A stretch of 64,000 nt of DNA. Source: Bacteroides uniformis. GTDB taxonomy: Bacteria > Bacteroidota > Bacteroidia > Bacteroidales > Bacteroidaceae. The stretch is from contig NZ_CP102263.1 of NCBI RefSeq assembly GCF_025147485.1, forward strand, positions 3,113,501 through 3,177,500, read 5' to 3'. Position numbers and translations under genes: made by a program. The notes beneath the pieces are model-generated. The model searched no databases. It was not told the origin of the DNA and worked only from the letters and a program-made list of their open reading frames with translations. Below, piece after piece: positions 1-8,306 of this stretch (within the stretch, counting starts at the first letter, position 1; the number at the start of each line of letters is the position of its first letter).

Positions 1-1439
1 AGGGCCAGGTAATTGTCTGACAGATATTTCTTGGCTACTCGCTTGATGTCGTCAGTGGTGATGGCCATAATCTTGTCCTTGTAATTGAGTATGTCGCCCA
101 AGTCCTGCTCGTTGTAGAAGGCGTTCATCAGTATCATGGCCTTGTCCTCGTTCGACTCCATTTCCAGGTCGAACTGGCGGCATTTCTCGGCTTTGATGGC
201 ATCAATTTTCCAGTCCTCGAATTCTCCGTTGGCGATTTGCTGGATGGCTTTCAAGGCTTTCTTTTCGGCGCTCTTGGTAGACTCGAAACGGCGCTGGTTT
301 TCGTCGTAGAGGGGAATGGCCGCTACGATGGCGCGTCCTTGTTCGCGGAAAGTACGGGTGTAGGCTCCGGCGCTGGTCAGTTCACCGTCCAGTACCAGCT
401 TGTCCATAGTTCCGGTCTGACTGTTGTTGTTCAGCAGTGCCAGAGCGATGTCCAGAGCGTCTTCGTCGGGATGTCCGGCAGGTACTCCATTGAATACCAT
501 TGCCACTTGCGGGTAGAATCCTACTTTAGCCGAATACTGTTTGCGGCCCTTTATTTCGAGGTTCTGGTAGACCTTGCGTTCGGGTGCGGGCTTAGCAGCC
601 AGACGTCCAAAGGCGGCATTGATGCGTCCGCTGATTTGTTGGGCTTTGATGTTTCCTACGAGTACCAGTACCATGTTTTCGGGGACATACCATTGTTCGT
701 AAAATTCAATCAGCTTGCTCAAGCGGGGATTCTTCAGATGTTCGGGCAGGCCGATGATGGAACGGGAGTAAGGATGTCCCTCAAAAGCTTTCTCCATCAC
801 GAACTGGTTCTGTGCACGTCCCTGGTCATCTTGTGAACGGTTATATTCTTCGTACACGTTTTCCAGCTCCGACTGGAAGGAACGGAATACGGGATGCAGG
901 AAACGTTGTGAGGAGATTTCCAGCCATTTGTTTATCTGATAGGCAGGGAAGGAGCTGTGATAGAAGGTCCAGTCATAGTAGGTGCCTGCATTCACCCCTT
1001 TGGCACCCATGCTTTCCATCAGGTTGGAGTATTCGTTGGGAAGTCCCAATTTTCCAGCTTTGACGGTCAGCTCATTGATTTCCTTGCTGATGGCTTCTTT
1101 TTTTGCCGGGTCGGCTTCTTCGGCCATCTGGTCGTACTTGGCGATGATTTCCTTGTAGATCGGTTCTTCTTCCGTCCAGTTCAGCGCGCCTATCTTGTCT
1201 GTTCCTTTAAACATGACGTGCTCCAGGTAGTGTGCAAGTCCCGTGTACTCTTCGGGGTCGTTGATGGAACCGGCACGTACGCCTACCAGTCCGAACACGT
1301 CCGATTTGGATTCATCTTCCCATATATATACGGAAAGACCGTTCTTCAGCTTGAACGCCTTCAGTCCTTGTCCAAAGGAGGGCAGGGAAATGATGAGGGC
1401 AGCCAGCAGAAGAAGTGACTTAAATTGAAATGATTTCAT
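1..1439 (-). CDS. M16 family zinc metallopeptidase (partial, C-terminus beyond window)
   Basis: Reading leftwards from the ATG at 1439, the protein opens with a signal peptide (charged MKSFQFK, then LLLLAALIISLPSFG), so it should be exported to the periplasm. The inverted zinc motif HYLEH lies at residues 70-74 (H70, E73, H74), the hallmark of M16 peptidases (insulinase/pitrilysin/processing-peptidase family). About 479 codons are present and the frame runs off the left edge; two-lobed members are usually about 900 residues, so roughly half is missing. A -7 element TAGCTTTG lies 47 bases upstream. It is transcribed divergently from the ECF sigma factor gene. The substrate cannot be told from sequence; the family degrades unfolded peptides. 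Confidence 0.9.
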   Translation of the reverse strand, partial: MKSFQFKSLLLLAALIISLPSFGQGLKAFKLKNGLSVYIWEDESKSDVFGLVGVRAGSINDPEEYTGLAHYLEHVMFKGTDKIGALNWTEEEPIYKEIIAKYDQMAEEADPAKKEAISKEINELTVKAGKLGLPNEYSNLMESMGAKGVNAGTYYDWTFYHSSFPAYQINKWLEISSQRFLHPVFRSFQSELENVYEEYNRSQDDQGRAQNQFVMEKAFEGHPYSRSIIGLPEHLKNPRLSKLIEFYEQWYVPENMVLVLVGNIKAQQISGRINAAFGRLAAKPAPERKVYQNLEIKGRKQYSAKVGFYPQVAMVFNGVPAGHPDEDALDIALALLNNNSQTGTMDKLVLDGELTSAGAYTRTFREQGRAIVAAIPLYDENQRRFESTKSAEKKALKAIQQIANGEFEDWKIDAIKAEKCRQFDLEMESNEDKAMILMNAFYNEQDLGDILNYKDKIMAITTDDIKRVAKKYLSDNYLA

Positions 1440-1485
1440 AAAATAAAGTGTTTTTATGTAATAAAAGTGTTTTCCTATATGTAGG

Positions 1486-1493
1486 CAAAGCTA
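1486..1493 (-). promoter_or_regulatory. Bacteroides-type -7 element, M16 peptidase
   Basis: TAGCTTTG on the minus strand matches the Bacteroides -7 consensus TAnnTTTG and sits 47 bases upstream of the peptidase ATG. Confidence 0.5.
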
Positions 1494-1574
1494 TAAAAAA
1501 ATCACGTAACATTTACGAAATCTTCGGAAAAATGATGGTTTTCAGTATATAATATCACCCGTAAACTATCAGAG

Positions 1575-1613
1575 AGGGGGGTGTAAACTGTCAAATGATA
1601 GTTTTCCCCCCTA
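1575..1613. repeat. G/C-run hairpin between divergent genes
   Basis: Seven G (1576-1582) face six C (1607-1612), and AAACTGTC (1586-1593) pairs with GATAGTTT (1598-1605) around an AAAT loop. A related direct copy, GTAAACTATCA, starts at 1561, against GTAAACTGTCA at 1583-1593. It lies between the divergent M16 peptidase and sigma factor genes, upstream of both -7 elements. It may be an operator or a structured element; nothing indicates which. Confidence 0.5.
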
Positions 1614-1655
1614 ATAAAAACCGTATTCCGTCCCCCCGGGGCTTCAAATCTTCCT

Positions 1656-1663
1656 TATACTTG
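1656..1663 (+). promoter_or_regulatory. -7 element, ECF sigma gene
   Basis: TATACTTG resembles TAnnTTTG (one mismatch) and lies 50 bases before the sigma factor ATG. Confidence 0.45.
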
Positions 1664-1712
1664 CAATCGTAAAACCTAAACCATTATTAACTATTTAAAA
1701 ATTGAGCAAAGT

Positions 1713-2216
1713 ATGAATACTTACAGTTTTAGAAAAGATTTACTTGCAGTGCAAGAAGAACTGCTTCGCTTTGCATACAAGTTGACAGCCGACCGGGAAG
1801 AAGCGAATGATTTGTTGCAAGAGACATCTCTCAAGGCTTTGGATAACGAAGACAAATTTGAACCCGACACCAATTTCAGAGGTTGGATGTATACCATTAT
1901 GCGCAACATCTTTATCAATAATTACCGGAAAATAGTTCGCGAACAGACTTTTGTGGACCAGACGGACAATCAGTATCACCTCAGCATGCCCCAGGACTCT
2001 GGTTTTGCCAGTACCGAGGGTGCCTACGACCTGAAAGAAATGCATCGCATCGTCAATGCCCTTCCACGCGACTATAAAGTCCCTTTCTCCATGCATGTGT
2101 CCGGTTTCAAGTACCGCGAGATTGCCGAACGCCTCGGCCTTCCGCTCGGAACGGTGAAAAGCCGCATCTTCTTTACACGCCAGAAGTTGCAGGATGAACT
2201 GAAAGATTTCATCTGA
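1713..2216 (+). CDS. ECF-family RNA polymerase sigma factor
   Basis: At 167 residues this has the usual ECF sigma-70 size. Region 2 is visible near residues 28-75 (EANDLLQETSLKALDN, then the aromatic stretch FRGWMYTIMRNIF that melts the -10). Region 4 is a helix-turn-helix near 130-165 (YREIAERLGLPLGTVKSR) that reads the -35. It would redirect RNA polymerase to a small regulon. No anti-sigma gene or TonB-linked transducer is adjacent, so the controlling signal is unknown. A hairpin (2272-2311) follows the gene and separates it from the downstream carboxylase gene. Confidence 0.93.
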   Translation: MNTYSFRKDLLAVQEELLRFAYKLTADREEANDLLQETSLKALDNEDKFEPDTNFRGWMYTIMRNIFINNYRKIVREQTFVDQTDNQYHLSMPQDSGFASTEGAYDLKEMHRIVNALPRDYKVPFSMHVSGFKYREIAERLGLPLGTVKSRIFFTRQKLQDELKDFI

Positions 2217-2271
2217 TAATAATTTGATAGTAGCAATATGATATATAACATATTGTCAGTGATGAATTTTT

Positions 2272-2311
2272 AAGGGTTATTCTTGACTATATGTCAGAAT
2301 AATCCTTTATA
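2272..2311 (+). terminator. Hairpin after ECF sigma gene
   Basis: AAGGGTTATTCTTGAC pairs with GTCAGAATAATCCTT, with one bulged base and one mismatch. The right arm runs into the next promoter rather than a long T tract, so it may be a terminator or an operator. Confidence 0.45.
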
Positions 2312-2315
2312 TTTG
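2308..2315 (+). promoter_or_regulatory. -7 element, carboxyltransferase gene
   Basis: TATATTTG matches TAnnTTTG exactly and lies 44 bases before the ATG; a TTG triplet about 22 bases upstream could serve as the -33 element. Confidence 0.55.
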
Positions 2316-2359
2316 TATATGTTAAGTTAACCGAAGGAAAAAATCTCTTATTACTGACT

Positions 2360-4138
2360 ATGATGAAAAAGGAAATTAAATTCAGTCTTGTTTACCGGGA
2401 CATGTGGCAGTCGTCCGGTAAGTATCAACCCCGGGTAGACCAGTTGGTACGTATTGCTCCGTTGATAGTTGAAATGGGTTGTTTTGCACGCGTTGAAACA
2501 AACGGAGGAGCTTTTGAGCAGGTAAACCTTCTGTATGGTGAAAATCCCAACAAGGCTGTACGCGCCTTTACCGCACCTTTTAGGGAAGCAGGCATACAGA
2601 CGCATATGCTCGACCGCGGGCTAAATGCACTGCGCATGTATCCCGTTCCGGCAGATGTGCGCCGGCTGATGTACAAGGTGAAGCATGCCCAGGGTGTGGA
2701 CATTACCCGTATCTTCTGCGGATTGAACGAGACGCGGAATATAATTCCTTCTATCAAATATGCTCTGGAAGCGGGCATGATACCGCAGGCTACGCTCTGC
2801 ATCACGTATTCTCCCGTCCATACGGTGGAATACTATGCCAGTATTGCCGACCGGTTGATTGAAGCCGGGGCACCTGAAATCTGCTTGAAGGATATGGCGG
2901 GCATCGGACGTCCGGGTATGCTGGGACAGCTTGTCAGAACCATTAAGGAGAAGCACCCCGATGTGCTGATACAATACCACGGGCATAGCGGTCCCGGACT
3001 TTCCATGGCTTCCATTCTCGAAGTCTGTGAGAACGGTGCCGACATCATCGATGTGGCGATGGAACCCATGTCGTGGGGCAAGGTTCATCCGGACATCATC
3101 TCCGTGCAGGCCATGCTGAAAGACCTGGGTTTCCAAGTGCCCGACATAAACATGAAAGCCTACATGAAAGCCCGTGCCATGACGCAGGAGTTCATTGACG
3201 AGTTCTTGGGTTATTTCATGGACCCCACCAATAAACATATGTCCTCACTCTTGCTGAAGTGCGGTTTGCCGGGTGGCATGATGGGCTCCATGATGGCCGA
3301 CTTGAAGGGAGTGCATTCCGGCATCAACATGATACTGCGCGGTAAGAACGAGCCGGAACTCAGTCTGGACGACCTGCTCGTCATGCTGTTCGACGAAGTG
3401 GAATATGTATGGCCCAAGCTGGGTTATCCTCCTTTGGTGACTCCTTTCAGCCAGTATGTGAAGAATGTGGCTTTGATGAACCTCATGCAGCAGGTAAAGG
3501 GAGAGGAGCGTTGGACGATGATAGACAACCATACGTGGGACATGATTTTGGGCAAGAGCGGACGCCTCCCCGGTACTTTAGCGCCCGAGATAGTGGAACT
3601 GGCCAAGTCCAAAGGCTTTGAGTTCGTGGATACGGACCCGCAGCTGAACTACCCGGATGCTCTGGATACATACCGGAAAGAGATGGACGAAAACGGTTGG
3701 GAATATGGCGATGATGACGAGGAACTCTTCGAGCTTGCCATGCACGACCGACAGTATCGCGACTATAAATCCGGCGTTGCCAAGAAACGTTTTGAGGATG
3801 ACCTGCAGCGTGCCAAGGATGCGGCAATGGCCAAAAACGGATACTCGGAAGAAGAAATCAAGAAGCTGAAGCGTGCCAAGGCAGACCCGATAATCGCGCC
3901 TTCCAAGGGGCAAGTGCTTTGGGAGGTTTCCGTCGAAGGTCCTTCTTCTGCTCCTTTCATCGGACGCAAGTACCAGCATGATGAGGTGTTCTGCTACATC
4001 TCTACGCCGTGGGGCGAATACGAGAAGATATGGACCGGATTTACCGGACGTGTGGTGGAAGTCTGTGCCAAGCAAGGGGATGTGGTCAATAAAGGGGATG
4101 TGATTGCTTATATCCAGCGAAGTGATATTTTTGCATAA
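2360..4138 (+). CDS. Pyruvate/oxaloacetate carboxyltransferase-domain protein with degenerate biotinyl-like tail
   Basis: The first ~300 residues form a carboxyltransferase TIM barrel of the pyruvate carboxylase/oxaloacetate decarboxylase alpha/transcarboxylase 5S family. Visible ligands are D14 in VYRDMW, the lysine expected to be carbamylated in CLKDMAG (K177), and H207 and H209 in YHGHS. A helical linker and an acidic region follow (about 415-520). The C-terminal ~75 residues resemble a biotinyl domain by strand pattern (IIAPSKGQVLWEV ... GRVVEVCAKQGDVVNKGDV). Where family members carry the biotinylated EAMKM motif, this protein reads STPWGEY with no lysine. It therefore probably acts with a separate biotin carrier, or not as a biotin enzyme. 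ATG codons at 2360 and 2363 are both possible starts. It stands alone between a promoter and a terminator. Confidence 0.85.
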   Translation: MMKKEIKFSLVYRDMWQSSGKYQPRVDQLVRIAPLIVEMGCFARVETNGGAFEQVNLLYGENPNKAVRAFTAPFREAGIQTHMLDRGLNALRMYPVPADVRRLMYKVKHAQGVDITRIFCGLNETRNIIPSIKYALEAGMIPQATLCITYSPVHTVEYYASIADRLIEAGAPEICLKDMAGIGRPGMLGQLVRTIKEKHPDVLIQYHGHSGPGLSMASILEVCENGADIIDVAMEPMSWGKVHPDIISVQAMLKDLGFQVPDINMKAYMKARAMTQEFIDEFLGYFMDPTNKHMSSLLLKCGLPGGMMGSMMADLKGVHSGINMILRGKNEPELSLDDLLVMLFDEVEYVWPKLGYPPLVTPFSQYVKNVALMNLMQQVKGEERWTMIDNHTWDMILGKSGRLPGTLAPEIVELAKSKGFEFVDTDPQLNYPDALDTYRKEMDENGWEYGDDDEELFELAMHDRQYRDYKSGVAKKRFEDDLQRAKDAAMAKNGYSEEEIKKLKRAKADPIIAPSKGQVLWEVSVEGPSSAPFIGRKYQHDEVFCYISTPWGEYEKIWTGFTGRVVEVCAKQGDVVNKGDVIAYIQRSDIFA

Positions 4139-4144
4139 AGTGGA

Positions 4145-4170
4145 GGATGACTGTTTTTCAGTCATCCTTT
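4145..4170. terminator. Shared terminator between convergent genes
   Basis: A 9-bp perfect stem, GGATGACTG and CAGTCATCC, with a TTTTT loop follows the carboxyltransferase gene. Its right arm contains the stop codon of the convergent histidine kinase gene (4162-4164), so it can serve both genes. Confidence 0.7.
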
Positions 4171-6852
4171 ATCATCCAGCCATTTCTTGATGGTTTCCTT
4201 CAGCACTTCTTGAGTGAAGGGTTTGGTAAGGAAGTCGTTGCAACCTGCTTCCAGGGCAGCTTGCTTGTCGTGCTCGTAGGCATAGGCTGTAAGGGCGATG
4301 ATGGGGACGTCCGGTACCAGTTCACGGATGATGCGAGTGGCGTCGATTCCGCCAAGGTTGGGCATTTTCATGTCCATCAAGATGAGGTCGGGGTGGACTT
4401 CCTCGAACATCGTTACGGCTTCCATGCCGTCTTTGGCATGTTTCAGCCGATAGAGTCGGCCTAAAATGGCGTTAATTAGGATGAAGTTGCTTTCTGTATC
4501 TTCGGCAATCAGGATGGTCTTGAAAGGAGGGGTAGGGAGTGCTCCGACCTCTTCATTCTTCGGGGAATCTCCGGGGGCTGCATTTTTGCCCCTCTGCTCT
4601 GTGGAGTGTGTCTCTGCTGTCGTTTCCTGGTTGTCCTCTTCTTTCTTTTCCGCCTCTGTTTTGCTGGTGGATTCCAGCGGGAGAACAAAAGTAAATGTGG
4701 TGCCTTTACCCACCTCTGAAGTGACGGATATGTTGCCACCCAGACGTTCGATGATGGTTTTGCAGATAGAAAGTCCCAATCCGGTGCCCTGGGCAAAGTT
4801 GTTCACCTTGACGAAACGTTCGAATACCCGGTCCACCTTGTCCGGTGCAATGCCCATACCCGTATCGGTGACGTGGAATGCTACATACTTGCCTTCCCGG
4901 CGATACCCGTAACTGATGTGCCCGCTGGTGGTGAACTTGAAGGCATTGCCTATCAGATTGGAAATGACCTGGAAAATCCGGTTCTTGTCTCCGTCAATCA
5001 CGATATTCTCGTCAGAGGGTTCGTATATCAGTTCCACTCCTTCGGGACAGCGGAAAATATGTGCGTCGTGTATCTCCTTGCAGAGTGGATGGAGGCGTAC
5101 GGGCGTGATGGTGAACTCCACGATGCCCGATTCTATTTTTGATAAGTCGAGGATTTCGTTAATGAGCTGGAGCAGGCGTTCGTTGTTCGATTCCACTATT
5201 TCGTAATAGCCTAGCCGTTCTTCCTCGTCGGTACTTTCGGCAATAATTCGTGAGAAGCCTACAATGGCATTGAGCGGTGTGCGTATCTCGTGGCTCATGT
5301 TGGCGAGAAAGGCAGATTTGAGCCGGTCGGAGGTCTCGGCTTTCTCCTTGGCTACGAGCAGTTCCCGTTTCATCTGTTCCATTTCCGTGATGTCCCATTC
5401 GATGTTCAGCAGGATGGGGGAGAAGTCGTTGCTTTCAATCTTCATCTTCCGTTTGTCCAGATAGATGGGATTTCCGTTTCCGTCGCGTTCTTCCGCAATC
5501 CAGTGCATCTCTTTGCCGGTTCTGGCTATTTCGATGTCTTGCGCCCTCTTTTCCTGAGCAGTCTCCAGAGGATAAAAATCGAAGTCGTCCTTTCCCAATG
5601 CCTCTTGTATGGGGATTTCGCGGTTATACGATTCGCGGTTGCGGTAGAGGTACTTGAAGTTGTTGTTGATGTCCTTCACAACAATGCCTGCCGGGAGGTT
5701 TTCGATGATTTTGTCCAAAATCAGGTAGAACTGTTTGATTTGTTGCTCATGCCGGATGCGTGTGGATACATCCCTTCCGAAAGTCCAGACCGTCCCTTCG
5801 CCTTTGTCACTCGTCACCCAATAGGCGTTTCCTTCTATGGCGAGTACTTCCGGACGCAGTGGCAACGGATTGTGAACAATATAGCCTTGGGAGGTTTCTC
5901 CGCGTTTGACACATTCTGCAAATTCTTTCCACGATTTTTTGTCTCTTCCATACGAAGGCAAGTCGTATATTTTCAGTTTCGTGATGTCTTGGGTATTGCC
6001 GATGCCATGCCGCTCCTTGAAGCAGCGGTTGCCGAATATCAGTGTACCGTCTTCGTGTGCCGAGTAAATATCTTCGGTGGAGTTGTCGATGGCATGCGTC
6101 AGCAGGTTGATGTCGTTGCGCCGTTGCTGAATGTCGGTGATATTCTGTATATATCCTTCCAGAATGGTATTTTTGTCTTTATGATATTCGCGTGCAAAGG
6201 CCTTGAGACGTATATAGAAAATCTTTTCCTGGAGCAGGATGCGATAGTCCACACTGTTTTCCATTTTCCCTTTCAGGTTTTCTTTCAGCCAGTTGGTGAA
6301 AGATTTCCGGTCTTCGGGAAGTATCAGTTTCAGATAGTCGTTCAGATTGATTTCTTGTGTCTCCTCTGTGCATAGGATATTGGTGTGTCCGGCATATTTG
6401 AAGTTCTTGGTGTCTGAATCGTATTGCCAGTTTCCGATAAGCGCAGCTTTTTGGATTTCATTCAGCTCTTGGTTTTTTCTTTCGAGTTCCAGCTTGCGCT
6501 GGCTGCGTTCCGTGATGTCGCGGTATTGGCAGAGTACCATTCCGTCAAAAGGGGACATGATGCACTTGAAAAAATAATTGGTACCGTTTAGGGCCATTTC
6601 GTAGTTATGGATAGAGCGTATTTTGTGCGTCAGTACTTTTTTAAAGTCCGGATAGATTTGGTTATAAGTGGATAAGGGCATTAGTTGGAACAGATTCTTG
6701 CCCAGCAACTGGTCTTCCTTCAAGAACCAGAGATTGATGTTGTAAACTGCAATATCCACACAAATACCGTCTTTGTCCAGAAGAATCATGGTGTCGGACG
6801 TCAGCTTCAACAGTCTCTCAGCGTTTTCAGCTTGTTTCAAAATGTTTTTCAT
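4162..6852 (-). CDS. Hybrid sensor histidine kinase/response regulator with four PAS modules
   Basis: I take the ATG at 6852 (MKNILKQAENAERLL, 896 residues) because it follows the stop of the upstream glycosyltransferase gene by 16 bases; an in-frame start at 6906 would overlap that gene. Four PAS-like segments lie at roughly 1-115, 127-245, 247-365 and 367-495, with no transmembrane helix, so sensing is probably cytoplasmic. The kinase core follows: H-box NMSHEIRTPLNAI (H521), N-box NLIGNAFKFT, and G boxes DTGMGI and GTGLGLSI. The C-terminal receiver has the acidic pair in IAEDTES, phospho-acceptor DLILMDMKMP, and LTKPF. There is no DNA-binding output domain, so phosphate should pass to another protein. 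It is downstream in an operon with a glycosyltransferase gene, suggesting control of envelope or polysaccharide functions. Confidence 0.92.
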   Translation of the reverse strand: MKNILKQAENAERLLKLTSDTMILLDKDGICVDIAVYNINLWFLKEDQLLGKNLFQLMPLSTYNQIYPDFKKVLTHKIRSIHNYEMALNGTNYFFKCIMSPFDGMVLCQYRDITERSQRKLELERKNQELNEIQKAALIGNWQYDSDTKNFKYAGHTNILCTEETQEINLNDYLKLILPEDRKSFTNWLKENLKGKMENSVDYRILLQEKIFYIRLKAFAREYHKDKNTILEGYIQNITDIQQRRNDINLLTHAIDNSTEDIYSAHEDGTLIFGNRCFKERHGIGNTQDITKLKIYDLPSYGRDKKSWKEFAECVKRGETSQGYIVHNPLPLRPEVLAIEGNAYWVTSDKGEGTVWTFGRDVSTRIRHEQQIKQFYLILDKIIENLPAGIVVKDINNNFKYLYRNRESYNREIPIQEALGKDDFDFYPLETAQEKRAQDIEIARTGKEMHWIAEERDGNGNPIYLDKRKMKIESNDFSPILLNIEWDITEMEQMKRELLVAKEKAETSDRLKSAFLANMSHEIRTPLNAIVGFSRIIAESTDEEERLGYYEIVESNNERLLQLINEILDLSKIESGIVEFTITPVRLHPLCKEIHDAHIFRCPEGVELIYEPSDENIVIDGDKNRIFQVISNLIGNAFKFTTSGHISYGYRREGKYVAFHVTDTGMGIAPDKVDRVFERFVKVNNFAQGTGLGLSICKTIIERLGGNISVTSEVGKGTTFTFVLPLESTSKTEAEKKEEDNQETTAETHSTEQRGKNAAPGDSPKNEEVGALPTPPFKTILIAEDTESNFILINAILGRLYRLKHAKDGMEAVTMFEEVHPDLILMDMKMPNLGGIDATRIIRELVPDVPIIALTAYAYEHDKQAALEAGCNDFLTKPFTQEVLKETIKKWLDDKG

Positions 6853-6868
6853 TCTTACAGTATTAGTT

Positions 6869-8059
6869 TCATGCCCTTCTGGCCTTCTCCCATGCGCCGC
6901 TTGCATTGCCTGTGCGCTTGTGCAGGTAGTTGAATCCTCGTATGACGTTGACGTTCATGAAGAGGAAATAGTAGGGGATGAAAAGTATCTTGTTTTTTAT
7001 ATGCTTCATTGAAAGGTAGTACCCCCAACTTCCCATGAGGTAGAAAAGAGCTTGTAACAGCCAGATGATGGCATACAGTAATGGCGTGCTTGTCGTAAAG
7101 ATGAGAATTGTGTTGAGGGGAAGCAATAGGAACAATAGGATAGGAGTGAGCGACCAGCGCAGCACCCGGTGGGAAATATATTGGAAACAGAATGTGCCGT
7201 AACGGAATGGGTTGAGCAGCGGACGCAGCCGCCAGATGGACTGCAAGCCCCCGGCAGCGATGCGCACCTTGCGCTTTTCTTCCTCGCGCATGTCTGCCGA
7301 GCCGCTTTCTACGGCATAGGCATTGGCACAATAGGCAATGGTGTGTCCCTGCATGACGATGCGCAGGGAGAGTATGAAGTCGTCGAGCAGCGTATCTGTC
7401 TGCATTTCCTCGAACAGCTCGCGGCGCACGGCAAACAGTTCACCCGCTGCGCCTACTGCCGAATAGAGGCGTGCGTCGAGCGCTTTGAGGGTGGATTCGT
7501 ATTTCCAGTATAGCCCTTCTCCCCCCGAGGCAGCATTGTCCTTGCTTTGCACGGCGATACGTTTTTCGCCTGCCACGCATCCCACTTTAGGGTCGGTGAA
7601 GGCGTGCACTATCTCCCGCAGGGCTTCGCGGTTGAGGTGAGTATTGGCATCGGTGAACACGACAAGGGGCGTTTCTACGAAATGTATACCGCGGTTCAGG
7701 GCGGCTGTCTTGCCTTGGCGTTGGGGTTGGTGGAGGACGATGGCTTGCGGCCAGTGGGAGAGGCGTTCGTTGGTATGGTCGTTGCTGCCGTCGGTCACCC
7801 AGAGGATGCGTAGCTTGTCGGCGGGATAATCCAGCTCCAGGCAGTTGTGCATTTTTTCATCCACTACATCTTCTTCGTTGTAGGCGGCGATAAATAGCGT
7901 CAATGGGGGTAAAGCATCGTCGGCAGGCATCGGACGGGGCGCAGGCTTACGGAAACATTCTTTTATCTTGACCAGGATATATAATAGTATACCATATCCT
8001 ATATAAGTATAGAACACTATGAATAAACTTATCCAGAAGAGTACTTCAAGGGCTTTCAT
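6869..8059 (-). CDS. Membrane-anchored family 2 glycosyltransferase
   Basis: This 396-residue protein has an N-terminal transmembrane helix (about 5-27), a GT-A domain, and two or three C-terminal helices (about 285-350). GT2 features are LTLFIAAYNEE, the nucleotide-sugar site VTDGSNDHT, the metal-site region VFTDANTH, the later acidic pair in LLDDFILSL and an arginine-rich segment KRKVRIAAGG. The layout fits processive or lipid-linked polysaccharide synthases at the inner membrane. The product is unknown. It heads an operon with the four-PAS hybrid kinase 16 bases downstream. A -7 element lies about 50 bases upstream. Confidence 0.88.
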   Translation of the reverse strand: MKALEVLFWISLFIVFYTYIGYGILLYILVKIKECFRKPAPRPMPADDALPPLTLFIAAYNEEDVVDEKMHNCLELDYPADKLRILWVTDGSNDHTNERLSHWPQAIVLHQPQRQGKTAALNRGIHFVETPLVVFTDANTHLNREALREIVHAFTDPKVGCVAGEKRIAVQSKDNAASGGEGLYWKYESTLKALDARLYSAVGAAGELFAVRRELFEEMQTDTLLDDFILSLRIVMQGHTIAYCANAYAVESGSADMREEEKRKVRIAAGGLQSIWRLRPLLNPFRYGTFCFQYISHRVLRWSLTPILLFLLLPLNTILIFTTSTPLLYAIIWLLQALFYLMGSWGYYLSMKHIKNKILFIPYYFLFMNVNVIRGFNYLHKRTGNASGAWEKARRA

Positions 8060-8106
8060 GTATCCGCTCGTTTGCTTTCTTTTTTGATAAAAAGAAATGT
8101 GATTGC

Positions 8107-8114
8107 CAAAAGTA
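8107..8114 (-). promoter_or_regulatory. -7 element, glycosyltransferase-kinase operon
   Basis: TACTTTTG on the minus strand matches TAnnTTTG, 48 bases upstream of the glycosyltransferase ATG. Confidence 0.55.
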
Positions 8115-8306
8115 TGGATAATCTTTTACCGATGCAAGAAAAAGAAAAGAAAAATAAAATGTTTGTTTCTCAAGGTGTTCCGATGTTATAAGGAAGTGGG
8201 CTTCCTATAGAGGTGAGCTTGAATAACCTTGTGAGTGAGAGGCGATTAAAGGCTTTCAATCATCATTCTCCATAGGAAAGGGATGGGCAGGTAGGCAGGG
8301 CGTTAC

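Noticed and set aside
5290..6375. A 361-codon plus-strand frame inside the hybrid kinase gene
   Set aside because: Antisense to the PAS region of an intact kinase gene; its sequence is low-complexity and hydrophobic, with no homology pattern.
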